NCBI GenBank assembly: GCA_029255685.2
Contig: CM055318.2
Span: 31,484,001-31,548,000 of the forward strand
Origin: Silene conica
Taxonomy: Eukaryota > Streptophyta > Magnoliopsida > Caryophyllales > Caryophyllaceae
Direction: 5' to 3'
Length of the DNA: 64,000 nucleotides
The notes under the pieces were generated by a model. That model saw nothing but the letters and a program-made list of their open reading frames with translations, was not told the origin of the DNA and searched no databases. Below, one piece after another: positions 10,913-24,400 of this stretch. Position 1 is the stretch's first letter; every line of letters starts with the position of its first letter. Made by a program: the position numbers and the translations under genes.

Positions 10913-10984
10913 GTTGTGGGTAGCATTACAACACCTCTGGAAATTAATGTTGAAGAAAGCACTCAACAATCCATCAACCAGTAG
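10913..10984 (+). pseudogene. MULE transposase, last exon
   Basis: After the LTR element ends at 10848, the interrupted host sequence continues. An AG acceptor precedes a 24-codon frame that ends in TAG at 10982-10984. Its phase (0) matches the donor at 2593, so these two exons were joined before the 8.1-kb retroelement landed in the intron between them. A strong TTTGTTTTGTATATTATTGACAG-type polypyrimidine/acceptor sequence precedes it. No domain is recognisable in so short a piece. Confidence 0.45.
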
Positions 10985-11274
10985 AGCAGTTGGTTCAGTT
11001 GTTTTGAAGACTAAAGAGCATCATGTAGTGTAGATTAGTTGCTTAGTCTTAGTTTAGTCCAGTTACTTGAATATCAAACAAGTTTTTATGTAATTGAATT
11101 GATCAGACATGATTTAAGGATTTTAGTGGTTTGTTGATGTAATGAGAAAAGTTTGCTTTGCTGATGTGAACAAGTTTGCTTTGTTGATGTAATCAGACAC
11201 ATAATGGTTCCAAATCAAACATCATTGCATTTCTTCAAATTTCCATACATTGTTATCCAAACATTACATTACAT

Positions 11275-11811
11275 TCAAACTTTAAACATCCAACTAAATG
11301 CAAATATTATCCAAGAAATTATTAATCCGAACATTACAACTTTTTCCCCTTTTGAATGTTTACCAACTTCAGCCTTCAAAATAACAATTTCTAATTTGAG
11401 TTTTTCATTCTTCAATTTCAGTTTTTTCAGTTTATCATCATACTTCTTCAATTTTTCATCACAATTCTTCAATACAGATTCTGCTTCAGAAGGCAGTGTC
11501 GTCTTTGAGCCATTGAAAACATGTTTTTCCTCCTCCAGTTGAAAAAAACGACAATCATTCTTCTATACCAAATATCGTCAACATAAAACAATTCATCAAA
11601 ATCAATTGAGGTCAAAATCGTTTTAGGTCAAAAATTCATTAGCAAGAACAACCATTATGTTTAGGATTAATTTACTTACCAGCCATAAAGTACACCCATA
11701 AAACGTCTTTCCAACATGCGATCCCTTCGTTGTCGTCCTTTTAACTGCAGTGAGATTATGGTAGCACAAAACCCAACCTCCACTTCTACAACTTGAGGAT
11801 GATGAAGACAT
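11275..11811 (-). CDS. GRF-type zinc-finger protein with coiled coil and C-terminal membrane segment, two exons
   Basis: Exon 1 is 11811-11680 and exon 2 is 11562-11275, with a 117-bp GT-AG intron joining in phase 0. This gives 139 residues. The N-terminus is serine-rich. A GRF zinc finger follows: CYH near residue 16, VGKTFYGC near 36, then KNDCRFFQLEEE right after the splice. The splice is supported because it restores the expected GRF spacing between FYGC and the last cysteine. Residues of about 70-105 are a lysine/leucine-rich coiled coil, and the last 20 or so form a hydrophobic helix. Plant genomes hold many such GRF plus coiled coil plus TM proteins, often near transposons. Their role is not known. 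Whether this copy is expressed cannot be told. Confidence 0.7.
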
Positions 11812-13092
11812 AGATTATTTTTGGGTACAAAGTGATGGTAATGGAGGAGAGAGAAACTCAGATTGAATTTAGGAACAAAAATTAAATGGAGAGAAGTAGT
11901 AATTGCAGAATATTAGGGGGAAAGATGAAGTATATATGAAGAAGATGAAGTCTAGACGAGTTACCTGTTGTTACAGGTTAAAAATTTAGTAATTCTATTT
12001 AAAGTTGAGTTGGGTAAAAGTTGGGTTTATTCTTGGTTAAACATAAGTTCAGAGTAATTTAAGTAGGAAGCCCATAGTTCAGAGTATTGTTGTCAACTAA
12101 TCCTTAATAAAATATAGTAGTTAAAATATTGGGAAATTAAAACCAAAGCAAAATATCAATACATACAAATATTCTGTCGTAATCTTCTACCGAGTATTAA
12201 TAAAAAAAATCATTTATTAACTGTACATATCCACCATTGATTATATCCAGGCAAAAAAACGAAGAACACGGATGATCCATCTTTCACAATTTCTCTTGAA
12301 AAAACAAAATGGTGGGAACCAATTCACTGGAGATTGACTCTTACATCTTGAAGGAAATCGTTGATGGTATGGTTTCTGCTCTCTTTCTCAAAATCTAATA
12401 TCAATTTTCATATGCATGTAGCCTAATTAGCCTGAAATAGTAGAAATAGAGGGGATTATAATTAGTTGATGGTTGAAGCAAATTAGGGATTGTTTAAATA
12501 TGCAATTTGATTTTATATCCCAGATTTGAATTGGGGATCTAAAATTATTAAATTTCCAATGAATTGGGATTTCAAATGGTGATAGTCAATTGATGGTTTT
12601 CAAATATGTTTAACTAATGGCGTACCATATCGTACTGAGAAGCCTATTACTGAGAAGTAATATCTCTGGGTTGTCGTCGATCATGGTTTCCTACACAATT
12701 AGAGTTTAAGTTTAATTGTATACTCCACATTATATCAAACAAGAACTTGCATATAATTAATAAATACTTCGTGGTAGTTTTGCTTATAGTTATTAGCAAC
12801 TGCGTGAAAGTGAGATTATCAGTTTCGTCAAGCATGGAGTAATGTGTTAATTGTTGCATAGTCGGGTTTTCATGTGGCATAACCTATCAGCGACCGATAG
12901 GAAGATGAACATTTAATAAAATATGTTTAAGGATATATAAGATGCGTATAAAGATGAAGAAAATACGAGGTTTACTTGAGATAGTTGTTGCTTCTTCCTT
13001 GGACATGTCCTTGTTATTGTGACCGTTTTTTATTCTCCGTTCTCATTGTTCACTGTTTGCTGCATTAATAATGTATGTAGTGGAGTAGTTAG
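11812..13092. other. Spacer between the GRF gene and the FAR1-like pseudogene
   Basis: AT-rich. The GRF gene's 5' region is at 11812-11950. No domain-bearing frame of useful length is present. A short ATG-led frame near 12309 ends at a GT and could be an old first exon, but no matching second exon was found. Confidence 0.4.
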
Positions 13093-15270
13093 TTATACTA
13101 AAGACTGATATGCATAGCTATTATAGCAAGAGTAAATAAATTTAATAAGAAAAATAATAGTACATTGACCTCTTTGGTATGGTTCTGCCTCTTCAACCTT
13201 TGCATTTGCCTTTCGGTTGCTTTTTACTACCCCACTTTTTGGGCGACTTCTTCCTTTGTAAAGACATTTCCGCTTTTTTATTCCCTTTGCACCGCTATAA
13301 TCGTTAATCTCCGCATTTATTTCGAGCCCTCCGCTCGTCATTGATATTGATATATGACATGAATCAGTAGCTTGTTTGCCAACACATTGCCTTTTAGCTA
13401 GCATTTGCTCAATAATATTTGCAGGCTCTTCACAAACCTTTGACATGAACATATATGTTTCATGGGATTCACATGCCCGATTTACTAAATTCTCGAGACG
13501 AGGACACAACTCCCTATATCGGTTTGTAAAATGTGCTTTCACGTCTAGTTCATTATGGTGTTCTTGCACTTCTTTGTATCCGCATCTTGCGTCTTTTGTC
13601 CATCTTTTTAATATGTACTGTTCTGGTATCAACTTGATATTCATTACGTCTAATACCTTTAAAGCATGACTACAAAGGATTCCATGAGTCTCGAACTTAC
13701 GACAATCACAATAAACTTTTTGCTGAGAAAGATTGCTAGCCACTATTCTTTCCTTCGTCTCATTCACATTTCCGACAGTGTATATATGCATTGATTGATC
13801 TTCTTTGTGATTTATTACATAAGCACCTAAATACTCTTCATAGTCCTCTTGAAATTCTTCAAATATTTTTTGGGAGTAAAGATTTCAGACTTGCACAAGC
13901 ATAGGGACTTTCTTCATTTTTAATCTTGGGAGCTTGTGTATTGAGTCGTATTCAGCTTTCGACTCATTATAGCGCTTGCTATTGACAACCCTTTCAAAGT
14001 GAGTAAAGAAAACTACTAAATTCAAATCATATTTCAAATGTCTTTTCAAATCAGAATTGAGACTCTCACTTAACTGGATGGAACGCATACCTGTCGTAAA
14101 GGTTTTGTTAACATATGCCCATGCCCATTTTTCCATAACTGCAAATATTGTGTGAAGCTAAGATTCATTGGGAAAATCATGCTTCAGAAGTAAAGTATCC
14201 CAAGCATAGGGGTTCACATGTTTCAATGCATTCTGTTTTATATGCCAAGTATACGGGACATGGTAAGTTTGTGGCATAATAGTAGGAATAGCATTTGCCA
14301 TAGCTGCAGCTTGATCAGTTAATATGGTTATAGGCTTTTTCCCACCCATGGCCTTGAGAAATGTTTCAAACAACCACTCAAAAGAAGGTATTGTTTCATC
14401 ATACATCAAGGTTGCTCCAAAAATAACTGTCTCCCTATGATTATTATATCCAACAAACACTCCAAGAGGACGGTGATCTCTATTAGTTCCATACGTTGTA
14501 TCAAAAGCAACAACATCTCCAAAGTACTTTTAATCATTAATCATCTTCGCATCAGCCCAGAATATATTTGTTACTTGTTCTTCCATGTCCATTTGAAACT
14601 CGTAAAAAAATGAAAGATCTTTTTTTGCTTGATGTTTAAAGTATGTAGTTAAGACACTTACTTCCCCAAATCTGAATGTATGCTTTCTTTTTGTTCGAAC
14701 ATAATTCTTTTGATCCAACTTGATGAATCCTAGGTTGTCTATGCCCCCTACTTTCCTTGCCATAAACTCATTAAAATCTTTTATGCTTAATCCACAATCA
14801 GCTGCAATCTCAATTTCTTTAGCTTGTGATTCTGTAATATGTCGTTGAGAACGTATCATATGAACGTAATTTGTTGGTTGAAGTGGGTGGTTATGTTCTA
14901 TGTTGAACTGAGTCACCTTGTACATGCCAACTTTACGATCAAGCGAAATAGTTACATGTGTTTGACAATTTGTTCTCGTTTCAGCTATACAATTTTTTAT
15001 GAGATCGTCTCTTTTATCTTTACTTCGTTGACCTTCTTTGTGACATGAAAATCTCCTTGAAGTCATTACCCCATCTTTCTTACTTATGTTACGATACTCT
15101 CTACGAATCCCGAAACCTATTCTCTTTGCATACTCATTGTAAAAGTTGTACGCAACTTCTTCATTCTTGAACTCCATTCCCAACTTTGGAGTATTACCTT
15201 CAAGAATATCTTTGTCATATTCTATAGATTGCTCATGTAAGTTATCAAGTATCAACCCAATTGCTGGCAA
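13093..15270 (-). pseudogene. FAR1/FHY3-like (MULE-derived) transposase, single frame with three nonsense codons
   Basis: One frame runs from ATG at 15270 down to 13093 (726 codons) with no shift. It holds a FAR1 DNA-binding domain (about codons 32-128: YNFYNEYAKRIGFGIRREY through EHNHPL). A MULE-type DDE transposase core follows (FDTTYGTNR, LGVFVGYNNHRE, ILTDQAAAMANAI), then a SWIM zinc finger (YCDCRKFETHGILCSH) and a basic tail. Three stops interrupt it: TAA at 14530-14532, TAG at 14158-14160 and TGA at 13885-13887. Expected residues near the first stop suggest a tyrosine codon was lost. The region after 14200 appears shortened compared with usual FAR1 proteins. Such genes are either active transposases or domesticated light-signalling regulators. 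This copy is most likely dead. Confidence 0.82.
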
Positions 15271-18200
15271 TATCTAAGTTTATTAAAGTTTCCATATTTA
15301 ATGCATATCTAACCATACTTTTTTCTCCTTTTCAGGGTAAGTATTTGGTTCGTATATCAGCAATCGAGACTATTTTGGCGATGATCTACGTTGGTTAAAC
15401 AACAAAAAGAAAAGACCAAGAGTTGTGCAATATCAGCAAAGATAATACCTTGTTAAGATTGATGTTTGTCTTCTTGTATGGAAGAATTATGAAATTAATA
15501 TTTGTATTGACTTATTTTTGTTAGTAATAATTTTTTTTAGGAGAAAAAGAATCCATAATTTAGAGACTTCTATTTTGTGTTATATTAGAGTATACTTTGT
15601 ATGTAAAGAGAGTGTATTTGTTGGACTCACAAAATAGAAAATTAACCGCCAAAAGTTGGAACAAAATGGCGCCATTACTTTGCCACTTGAGTTTGTTACA
15701 AAAGCAATGAATCATATCCTTTCATTTATAATCAAACAGGTGGCAGTCATCTATAAGAGTAATGGACCTCCAGTAGTTTTGTGGTACTGGAGAGGAGCTG
15801 CACTCGTAAATATGTGATGAACATTTGACATTGTTGGTATATCTCTCAAGATAATGAATTTTACAAGTAATTGTATCATTCTAGCATACACTATTGTCAT
15901 ATTAACATTGGTAATATTGTGTTTAAACATGTAAACACATATGTCATTTTATATGTGACTTAATATAAAAAGTGAATTACTTATAGTATTGTATATGTTA
16001 AACAATGTATTCATTATTGCACAATTTGTTGCCATATTGCAATTAATAACATAACAGATAAACATGTAAATATATTGTCATTCATATTGTATTTTCTTTG
16101 GCAATGTATGTGCCAATTATGTTCACATTCTTGTAGAATATGTCATCATTTCAAAACACGTTACATATTGGCTAACCAATAAGGCAAACATGTTCAGATT
16201 CTTTATTGTTTCTAGCAAGTTGTCATTCTTCTCAAAATATACAAGTACTTTGAAACAAATATGTTTATTTTTTGTACAAAAAAGGGGTGAAACCCCGAAA
16301 CAAGAAAGACTAAATAAGACTACAACGGGGATTGTTACCCCAAGTCTTCTTAATCAATTCTAATGATTCATATAAAAGGCAATAAACAACATGAAAACAA
16401 CATGAAAACGGTGAGATTAAAAAATGTTACCAATTTTATAAATAAATTTATAGCTTCATATAAATTTATTTGTAATTTACCAACTTAAACAACAAAACGG
16501 TAAATTTAATTTTGTAATACTTTACCTAAATATGACACCAGCAAGTAAAGAACTACCTAATCAAAGCATCGTATAAAAGGTAACAAAAAAAACGGTAACA
16601 TATTCCATACAAAAGGAGCCAATACTCAAAACCGGGAAAAATAACTAACGAGATAGATTTATCGAATAATAAATCCAAAATCTAACATACTTTTCTTTAC
16701 CCAACACAAGTTTATCAAATACCCAAAAAATACTCACATATCCATACAAAAAGAGTTATACGCTTAAATTTGACTGCACAATCGGCTCATTTGTCACCAT
16801 TTTCTCGACATTTAACAACAACAAAGTGAATAAGCCATTTTAAAACCAAAAATCAAAATACAATAAACAAATAAATTGAAAAAAATCAAATGAAAATAAA
16901 AATTCCTCCTCCAACATTAATAAACAAATTTTTAATCCAACAAAACAAAAACAACCATGGATCTCTTGCATGAGTCCATTAAATACGACGTGTTACTTGT
17001 ATGTGTCCGTTATTAAACCAAAAAAACTAAAACCATAAATAAATAGAATGAAAAAAATCGATGAAAATGAGAATATTTCTTCTGACATTATCGATTGCAT
17101 TTGTTCATCTAGTATTCTTCTTAGTTAGCTTCCTTTTTGTTGATTTTTTCATCACCATTTTACCAATATTTATGTTAATATTTTGAATTTTTGTTGAATT
17201 TGTAGGAAGAAGTAAGAGAATTTGAGACAAAGGAGATGAATTTGTGGGAGAAGCAGATGGAGTTGAAAGAGAGATGATGAATATAAAAGAAAATGTGATG
17301 GAAGTTGGTTAATTGTGAGAGAAGATGATAAAGTAATGAGAAAGACGGTAGAATAATGAAAGAAAATGTGATGGATGAGGAAGTTTTACAGAGGGAGTTA
17401 CAATGTACGGGGAAGCCGGAAGGGGAAAAATTTTATTAATTTTTTAACCCCAAAGATGTCACATCAATTAATCACTCACTTTGCATACACCATATTCCAG
17501 AAAACATATCGTATTTGACTAAAACGGTACGTAGTAGGCCTGTTGCAAGCTTGCGACGGATACGCCTGTCTTAAGAAAAACGGACGATTTAGTTTGATGC
17601 CTTTTGGAGGAAAACTTTAGAGAGTTTTATTCTTTTATAGGATGTTTGGTTGTAGGTATGGAATGAAATGGAATAAATTCTAGTTATTCTAGTGTTTGGT
17701 TGGAGCATTCTGAAATGGAGTTAAAATGCATTAGGATTCTCATTCCAACTCAGCCATTTGAAATCCTATACACACCTCCTTTCTATGGATTCAAACTTCA
17801 TTCATTTGTATTTATTTTTCTAATGAACCAAACATGTTTTGAAAGGAATGAAATTTAAATTCCGTACTTCTATAGTTTCTCGTTCCAATCCATCTCATTC
17901 CTAAATAGTTAACTTAACAATCCATTTGAAACTTGAATTCCATACTACTAAGCAGCCAATGAGAAACTGCCGATCATGTTTATGGTGTGAGATGCAAAAT
18001 GGTGTGCCCCTGATATCTGCTGAAGCTTTATATTGACAAATGGGTTGCAGAATAATGTTGTCTTTCAGTTGAAGAAGAATCTCTTCCATTTTGATGGAGC
18101 CAACAAATCACTCTTGAATAGATTTTTTGGCTTACAAAACATTACGCGCCTTGTTGTATATTAAGTAGTTGTATGCTTGTATCCAGTTGGTGCAATTGTT

Positions 18201-18482
18201 GAAGAAATTGTCGCACTGGCTACTTCCCAAATTATACATATTGTCACTTGCCTGCATTCAACGTCCCCTTACTGTACCATAGCTTCTTATTAATTATTAT
18301 CTTCCATTTCCTTGTAGATATCTGGAGACAAATCCTCACATTTGCCACCCAAACCACAATTTGGTCGTCAAAGAGATCGACAATATAAATAACATAAAGA
18401 TGCCACTATTTTGTACTTCCTCGATGTCGTTTACAATCTCTTGCCTCAGAAGCTCGTCTTACCAATATGCCGACCAATGGCT
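15271..18482. other. AT-rich intergenic region downstream of PEX10
   Basis: No coding frame of note. It contains simple AT-rich DNA, a small GGGGTGAAACCCC palindrome near 16288 and a probable MITE relic at 17636-17915. A short CCTGTTGCAAGCTTG segment near 17540 recurs near 28668, which marks a dispersed repeat. Confidence 0.45.
17636..17915. mobile_element. Possible MITE relic (GTTTGGTTG-type)
   Basis: GATGTTTGGTTGTAGG at the left, internal GTGTTTGGTTGG, AACCAAACATG near 17827 and repeated GGAATGAAATGGAAT / ATTCC(A)TTTC-type segments in opposite orientation look like a degraded foldback element. The termini do not pair cleanly and no target duplication was identified. Confidence 0.3.
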
Positions 18483-21400
18483 CTAGAAATCAGAGTGATA
18501 CAAACAAACCAAACTTGAATGTGTCAACGGTGTTCTGCATAGAGGGCATTCCGGCTTTTCGTTGCACCATTCCATAATGCACTTCCTACCCACAAAAGTG
18601 CAAGAAATAAATGTACGTGAACGTCCAAATTAATAGGTCCTGGACTCCTAGGTAACGGATTAAAAAATCATATGACTAGACTGAGATAGCCTCACCCGGA
18701 CAGAATAATAAGAATATGACCCAAAAACTGAAATGAAACTGTTCCGACCTTTACCCAACCCCAACTTGTATGGCTGATGAAGCTTTAAATTTACTCCTCC
18801 CGCAAATGTACGGTTCTGACCGTTGTAGTATTTGATGAATTAACTAAACTAAATGAGAAGAGTAAAACATGAATTAATGACAATCAAATAAACTAAAGTC
18901 TTCACTCCTTTTCCTCTATTTAGTCTAGTCTAGTCTAGTTTAGAATAATTTAGTTAATTAATCGTTCCAAAATTTAATCTTTATTTAATCAAGTTTTAGA
19001 TACAAACTCTTCAAGTTTGCTATAATTTTTTCTTATTAATTATTATTGTTATTTCCTTTCCTTAGATCAAGTCTATTTTAATTGTTATTGAGATTAAAGT
19101 TTCTATCTTTATCGGTTTAGCATTACAATATTGTTATTTGGTTATTTGATTACTCTAGTTGTATACATGTTTGGTGACTAATTTTATTTGTTGGAGGTTG
19201 GGGGTTTGTACAGAGAATGATGGGTTATTAATGGGTATTTGAGTCATCTTGCTTAGTTATTAATCTCATTCACCTTGGTAGATTTGTTTGTCTTGAGACT
19301 TCCTGGAGGCCTATAGGCGTCTCATTCGTTATTTAACCTCGTCGACAAAGAGTTTTGGGGAGGCGAGCACACTTTAGGTGGGTCTTAGGGTCTATTGTCG
19401 TGAGAGCGAGTAGGCTTTATTCCGGGTTCTTAGTAGAGTAGTCTTCACAACGAGAATGGGAAGTTATCTTTGCCGGGTCTTGGAGGTTTGAGAGAACTCC
19501 GTCCCACGACCCTCAATCCTCACTAATACTAATTTAGTTTTGAACTTGGCCTTTTCTCTTACCCACTTCGAGCCATTATTTCTTGTGCATGACCCCGTAA
19601 ACTCTCCAACACCTCTCCCGATTAAGTTTAGTCTCACTTTTCTTGCTCACATGTCTAATTGAGTTGTTTTTATTTGCTTTAGTTTATTTGCATGTCATTT
19701 AATCCATGTTTTACTCTTCTCCTAGTTCATCAAATCTTTGACCAAACTAACCTAGATAAGAACGGAGACCGATAGCCAAGCTTAACAGTCCCTTGGGTTC
19801 GACCCTCCCAAAACGACAACGGTCAAAACCGTACAATTGCGGGAGGAGTAAATTATTAGCTTCATCAAGGGCTCTATAGTGATTTGATGCGGAATGATCC
19901 AATCCCGAATCATCTTTTCAGTTTGACTAATTTAAAATTATACTTCAGTATATCTGCATAATGCAACAAAACCTTTAATAGACACAAACTGGAGTGACAA
20001 GACCCAGACCTGACTAAACAATGACCAAAAAAACCCCGACCCTAACGCACCATACCCAAAATGACTAGATAATCACAACTGAAACATAGTTAAACCCAAA
20101 CGAACAACCTACCAAATGACCTCTTTGTCAAGTCTAGTCTTAGGCATCAACAAGTGTGAAGGGGAAAAGAGTTCATACCAACAAAAGACATGGCCGCAAG
20201 GTGTAGCAGTGGGGTGTTCCCGATCACTTAGGCATAGAGTACACTTACTAGCTCCTTTGACCTGAAAACAGAATACATAGATACAGACTCCTTCAGATAA
20301 AACAGAATGAACAAAAGCAACTCGATCAGAAGGCGGGCTATGATTAATACATACGAGGTTAGTTTTTCAATTTTCCATGTAAGAACTTGTTTTACAGTGA
20401 GTCTGATTCGAATTAGCAAGATGAACTATTATTTACTATAAATAACTGATATTAATTCATGAGACAATTACATACAGTACTGCTAAAAAACAAATTTCAT
20501 TCTCATACAGTCATACTCCAAGGTTGTCTAGAATCAGGATAGTAAAACTAAGTCTGGACGTTCCTCATCAAGCCATCAGTGAGAAATGAGAATCCCTAAT
20601 GCAGGCCACATATGAGAAAATAAGTTGCACTTAAAATTATGCACCTCGGAAGATGAAGACGATTCAACAAGAAAACTGCCATTCTCGGACTCAGCGGTGA
20701 TCAAACTTCCATCTTCATTCAGCATAGGTAATCCTTGACCTACATGACCAAAGGTAAACACTTCAGTATATTTGACAAAGAACACTTGGCTTCCATCTGG
20801 ACTTCTTTCTACGCCCTCATTACTGCATCTGTGGCTAAGACATCCTCACCTCCGTCAGGCAAATTAGGCATTAAGATTGACAAAATGATGCAACGAATAA
20901 TAAATACTCACTCCACCAATATTAATTGTCCTTATTAAACTTTGATGATAAGAAATTTCGACTTTTGACCAGTATTTCCTCAAAATATACAATAGTTAAA
21001 CTTCTTCAGAAAGAACAAACAATCATATTTAATTGAAACCCTGGGGTAACAAGGGCTCTAAGAGCCTAACGTTGCATTTTTTACAACTGTCAGAAAAGAA
21101 CCATAGTTTTGATAAGTAAAATATGAAAGATTTATATTTTTATCCCTAAATAAATATATTAGGAGAAATTAATGGTAAAAGTTGATTGTGGTTGACCACT
21201 AAGACTAATGAGGACAAGAAACCTGGGAGACATGGAGTACGAAACACATTGAAGCATCCTTTCAATGTGCCTGTACACAACCCCAGATCCCACTAAACCA
21301 AATGATGTAATGGCATAGGTTCACCCAATCAACCTGCTGAAAGTGGATGAGACCCTACAGAAATTTCCTGAGCTGAACTTGCAAGGGAAGATAAATTGCT

Positions 21401-24400
21401 GCGCCGTAGTCTTTCAGCACCAATGACACACAGCTGAATTAACAGGAAAACTCCCAGTATTTGATATCTGCAACAAACCAACTTGGGAGAAAATTAAAAA
21501 TGTAGACAATATTAGCAATTACACAATGCAATTCTTAATGCAGGTAGAACCCCTATTCGCTGTTAATACAGAGGTAAGGCGCAAACATCAACCCTACCAC
21601 TTATCTCACCATTATAGCACTAGCTCAATGTCGTTAGTTGCTGAAGAGAGGGGGTGTCAAAAAGACAGACTATCCCTAATGCCCCCAATGCAGCCATTTA
21701 GCCAGCAGAGCCAAGGTAATGCATAACACTAAGCATAGGCCTCAAGGGATGAAACCTGACCTCTAACTTATAAAGTGCCTAACAGTGATTGAAGCTTATG
21801 GAAACTCACTTTATTCACATGTAGTAATTAAGCAGTACACGTAGCTGAGCCAAACTAACAGTTGGCATCTTTCCCTTACAAACAAAAGTAATGAAACATC
21901 CAAGTGACAAAGAGCCTCCTCGCTTATTCAAACCAACTTAAATGCAACATGCTGCATGCTCTATCCATCCATTGATATGTGAATTTTGTTGTACTTTTAC
22001 ATTTACTATTTGTGTGCTCATATCCTGTTAAGTCAACAATCATGAAATAACGTAATCATTTTTGAAGTGCTAGTGAATTTCAAATTCAGGGAAAGGCAAA
22101 CTCCTAGAAACGGTCAACTCAATCAGGCTGGGCACAAGCATGCACGGCTATAATAAAGTGCACATCAGATTAAAAACATGCCCTCTATCCGTTACCAACA
22201 AAAAAAAAGTAGGCCATACAAATTTTACCAGAATGGACAAAGAAGAAGATAATGAATGAACATTAAACTATCCAAATCAACGGTAGACTAGGATGAGCAA
22301 AAACAGAATGAAAAATTCCACAAAATACACCCGTACATCACTGCTAATGATGTAGGGAATAGAATGAGAACAAGATTCCAGAGCTAAAACAAACTTCACA
22401 TGCCAAAACATAGATGGCATATCTCATCTAAAAATAAATACATTAATAGTGATAAAAAATACTGTCAGCGCTACCTTGGTCTTTGATTAGATGGTTTGCC
22501 AATAAACATGTAACGGATTCCAGATGCTCGTTTTGAGATATGATAATAAAGGCCTGCATTTTTTAGGTGAAACACACAATGACCTCTGTGAACAACAGCA
22601 TAGTTAACATTCACAAATGATCATCATATCTAGGCACATAAGGTGAGCACCTTCAAAGTAGAACAACATAAGATTTGTCCGAAGAAACAACTGCAAAACC
22701 TCACGTGCAATAGGGAGCACCTGTAACCACATCAGTAGACATAAGTCACAATAATACCATCAAGAATTTATTACAGTTTATCTTGGAGGAACTAATAACG
22801 CAAAGAATGTTGCTCCGACACATCTCAGTGTTGGAGCAAAACAGTGTAATGTGTGGAGTGCAAGACAAAGCAATTTTGTGAAAAATTCCAGAGATTAAAA
22901 TTGTAGGAAAGTCGAAGCATTGTAGATAACACAAGATCACACTGAAGTGCCGAGGTAACATAGAATGCAAATGTGTGTAAAAAATGTTTGGAAATAGCAG
23001 CAAGAAACGTACGGTAGGCCATCTCTGAATTATGTACAAACGACATCTTCTGAATTTGTCTTTCAACCTTGCCAAGGACGAGCTTGAGACCTGTGACATG
23101 GAGGACGACGGTATCTCATTACTTTGACCCCTTGTTGGAGCATTGTTCTCACCAAAATCATCAAAATTTGAATCTGCAAGGAGCATGCCACGTGACGCAA
23201 TCCTAGAGCTGCATCATCCCAACCATACAACCATCTTTCTTGAGACACATGGCAAGGGTTCAGCCACACAGAAGACTTTAAATATTGGAAATGACTTAAT
23301 GCAAGGAGACGTTAAAACCTCATTCTCTCAGCGAGATAAGGAACTGCAGTCTGATAAAGAACAAATAGTGCACGCCTTGCAGGAGTTGGAGGAAGCCCAT
23401 AGGATCCAGCAATCTACAGTATCAACCATCAACAGAACCACACCAAAGTTATCAAAAGTAACGATTAGAATCTCTGAACTCGGTACCCACCATAGCATCA
23501 TTTATCACAAGAAAAACTCAAAGAAGAGTAGAAGACCATTCAACAGTGAGGTATACAGCAGCATGAAGATATGTCTGAGAACGAATTTCTCCTTGACAAT
23601 GCTAAATGAACTGCAAATTTGTAGAGAGAGCAACTAACTTGGTGATAATATCTTTCCTATGTTCTGTGTCACTTTGACTTCCCTTTATGGCATAGGCGCA
23701 TACCCATTCCCAACACGACACTCAATATTATGAGTATGGAATCTGCAGGTATCACTTGGAAACTCAAAACATTCGACAGTTTTAGTAAAATGTTTGTTTT
23801 GAAGAGATGTCCCGTCAGCTAAATCCTCGTTTCCCTTGGTCTTAAAATTTGAGTACGGGCGAGTCTAATAAACTGATATGTACCTTTATGCAATGCTCGT
23901 ACTCAAATTTTGAGTAGCATAGCCTATGTTCAGAATAGATAGTTTGGGTAAAAGTCAAAGAAAGTAGAATAGCATTGAAGAAAGGATTTTATTGTTAAAG
24001 GGAAGTAGCCAAGTAGGTCACATGAAGAAGACATGTTTGTGATGGGAAGTATAAAAGTTGAGAAAGTGATAGAGAGGGCGAAAGGTAAGAAACCTGAAGT
24101 ATATCACAGTATTCTTCACCAAGGGTTTGGTGGCCTGCAGCTGTAGTGAGAATGTAATAAAGCATCTGTCCTATAAGTTTTGTCTGCACAGAAAGTATGC
24201 GACAAGGAAATGAGGGCACGCAACAGCGAAGTTGTAAGAAAGCATTTGTCCTATAGTTTAATTTACATAGTGGAGCAATGATAAGTGATTTAGCCAATTG
24301 GATAATTGATGCAGCAGCGAAGTTGTAGTTAAAAGGCATGGGTTATGATTAAGAGAAGAAATTCCAAGCACAACAACATAATCTGAAGAACGAAGTAATG

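Noticed and set aside
12309-12366. ATG-led frame (MVGTNSLEIDSYILKEIVD) ending at a GT, like a first exon
   Set aside because: The best downstream acceptor (near 15336) gives an immediate stop in phase, and no product is recognisable. Not enough support for a gene.
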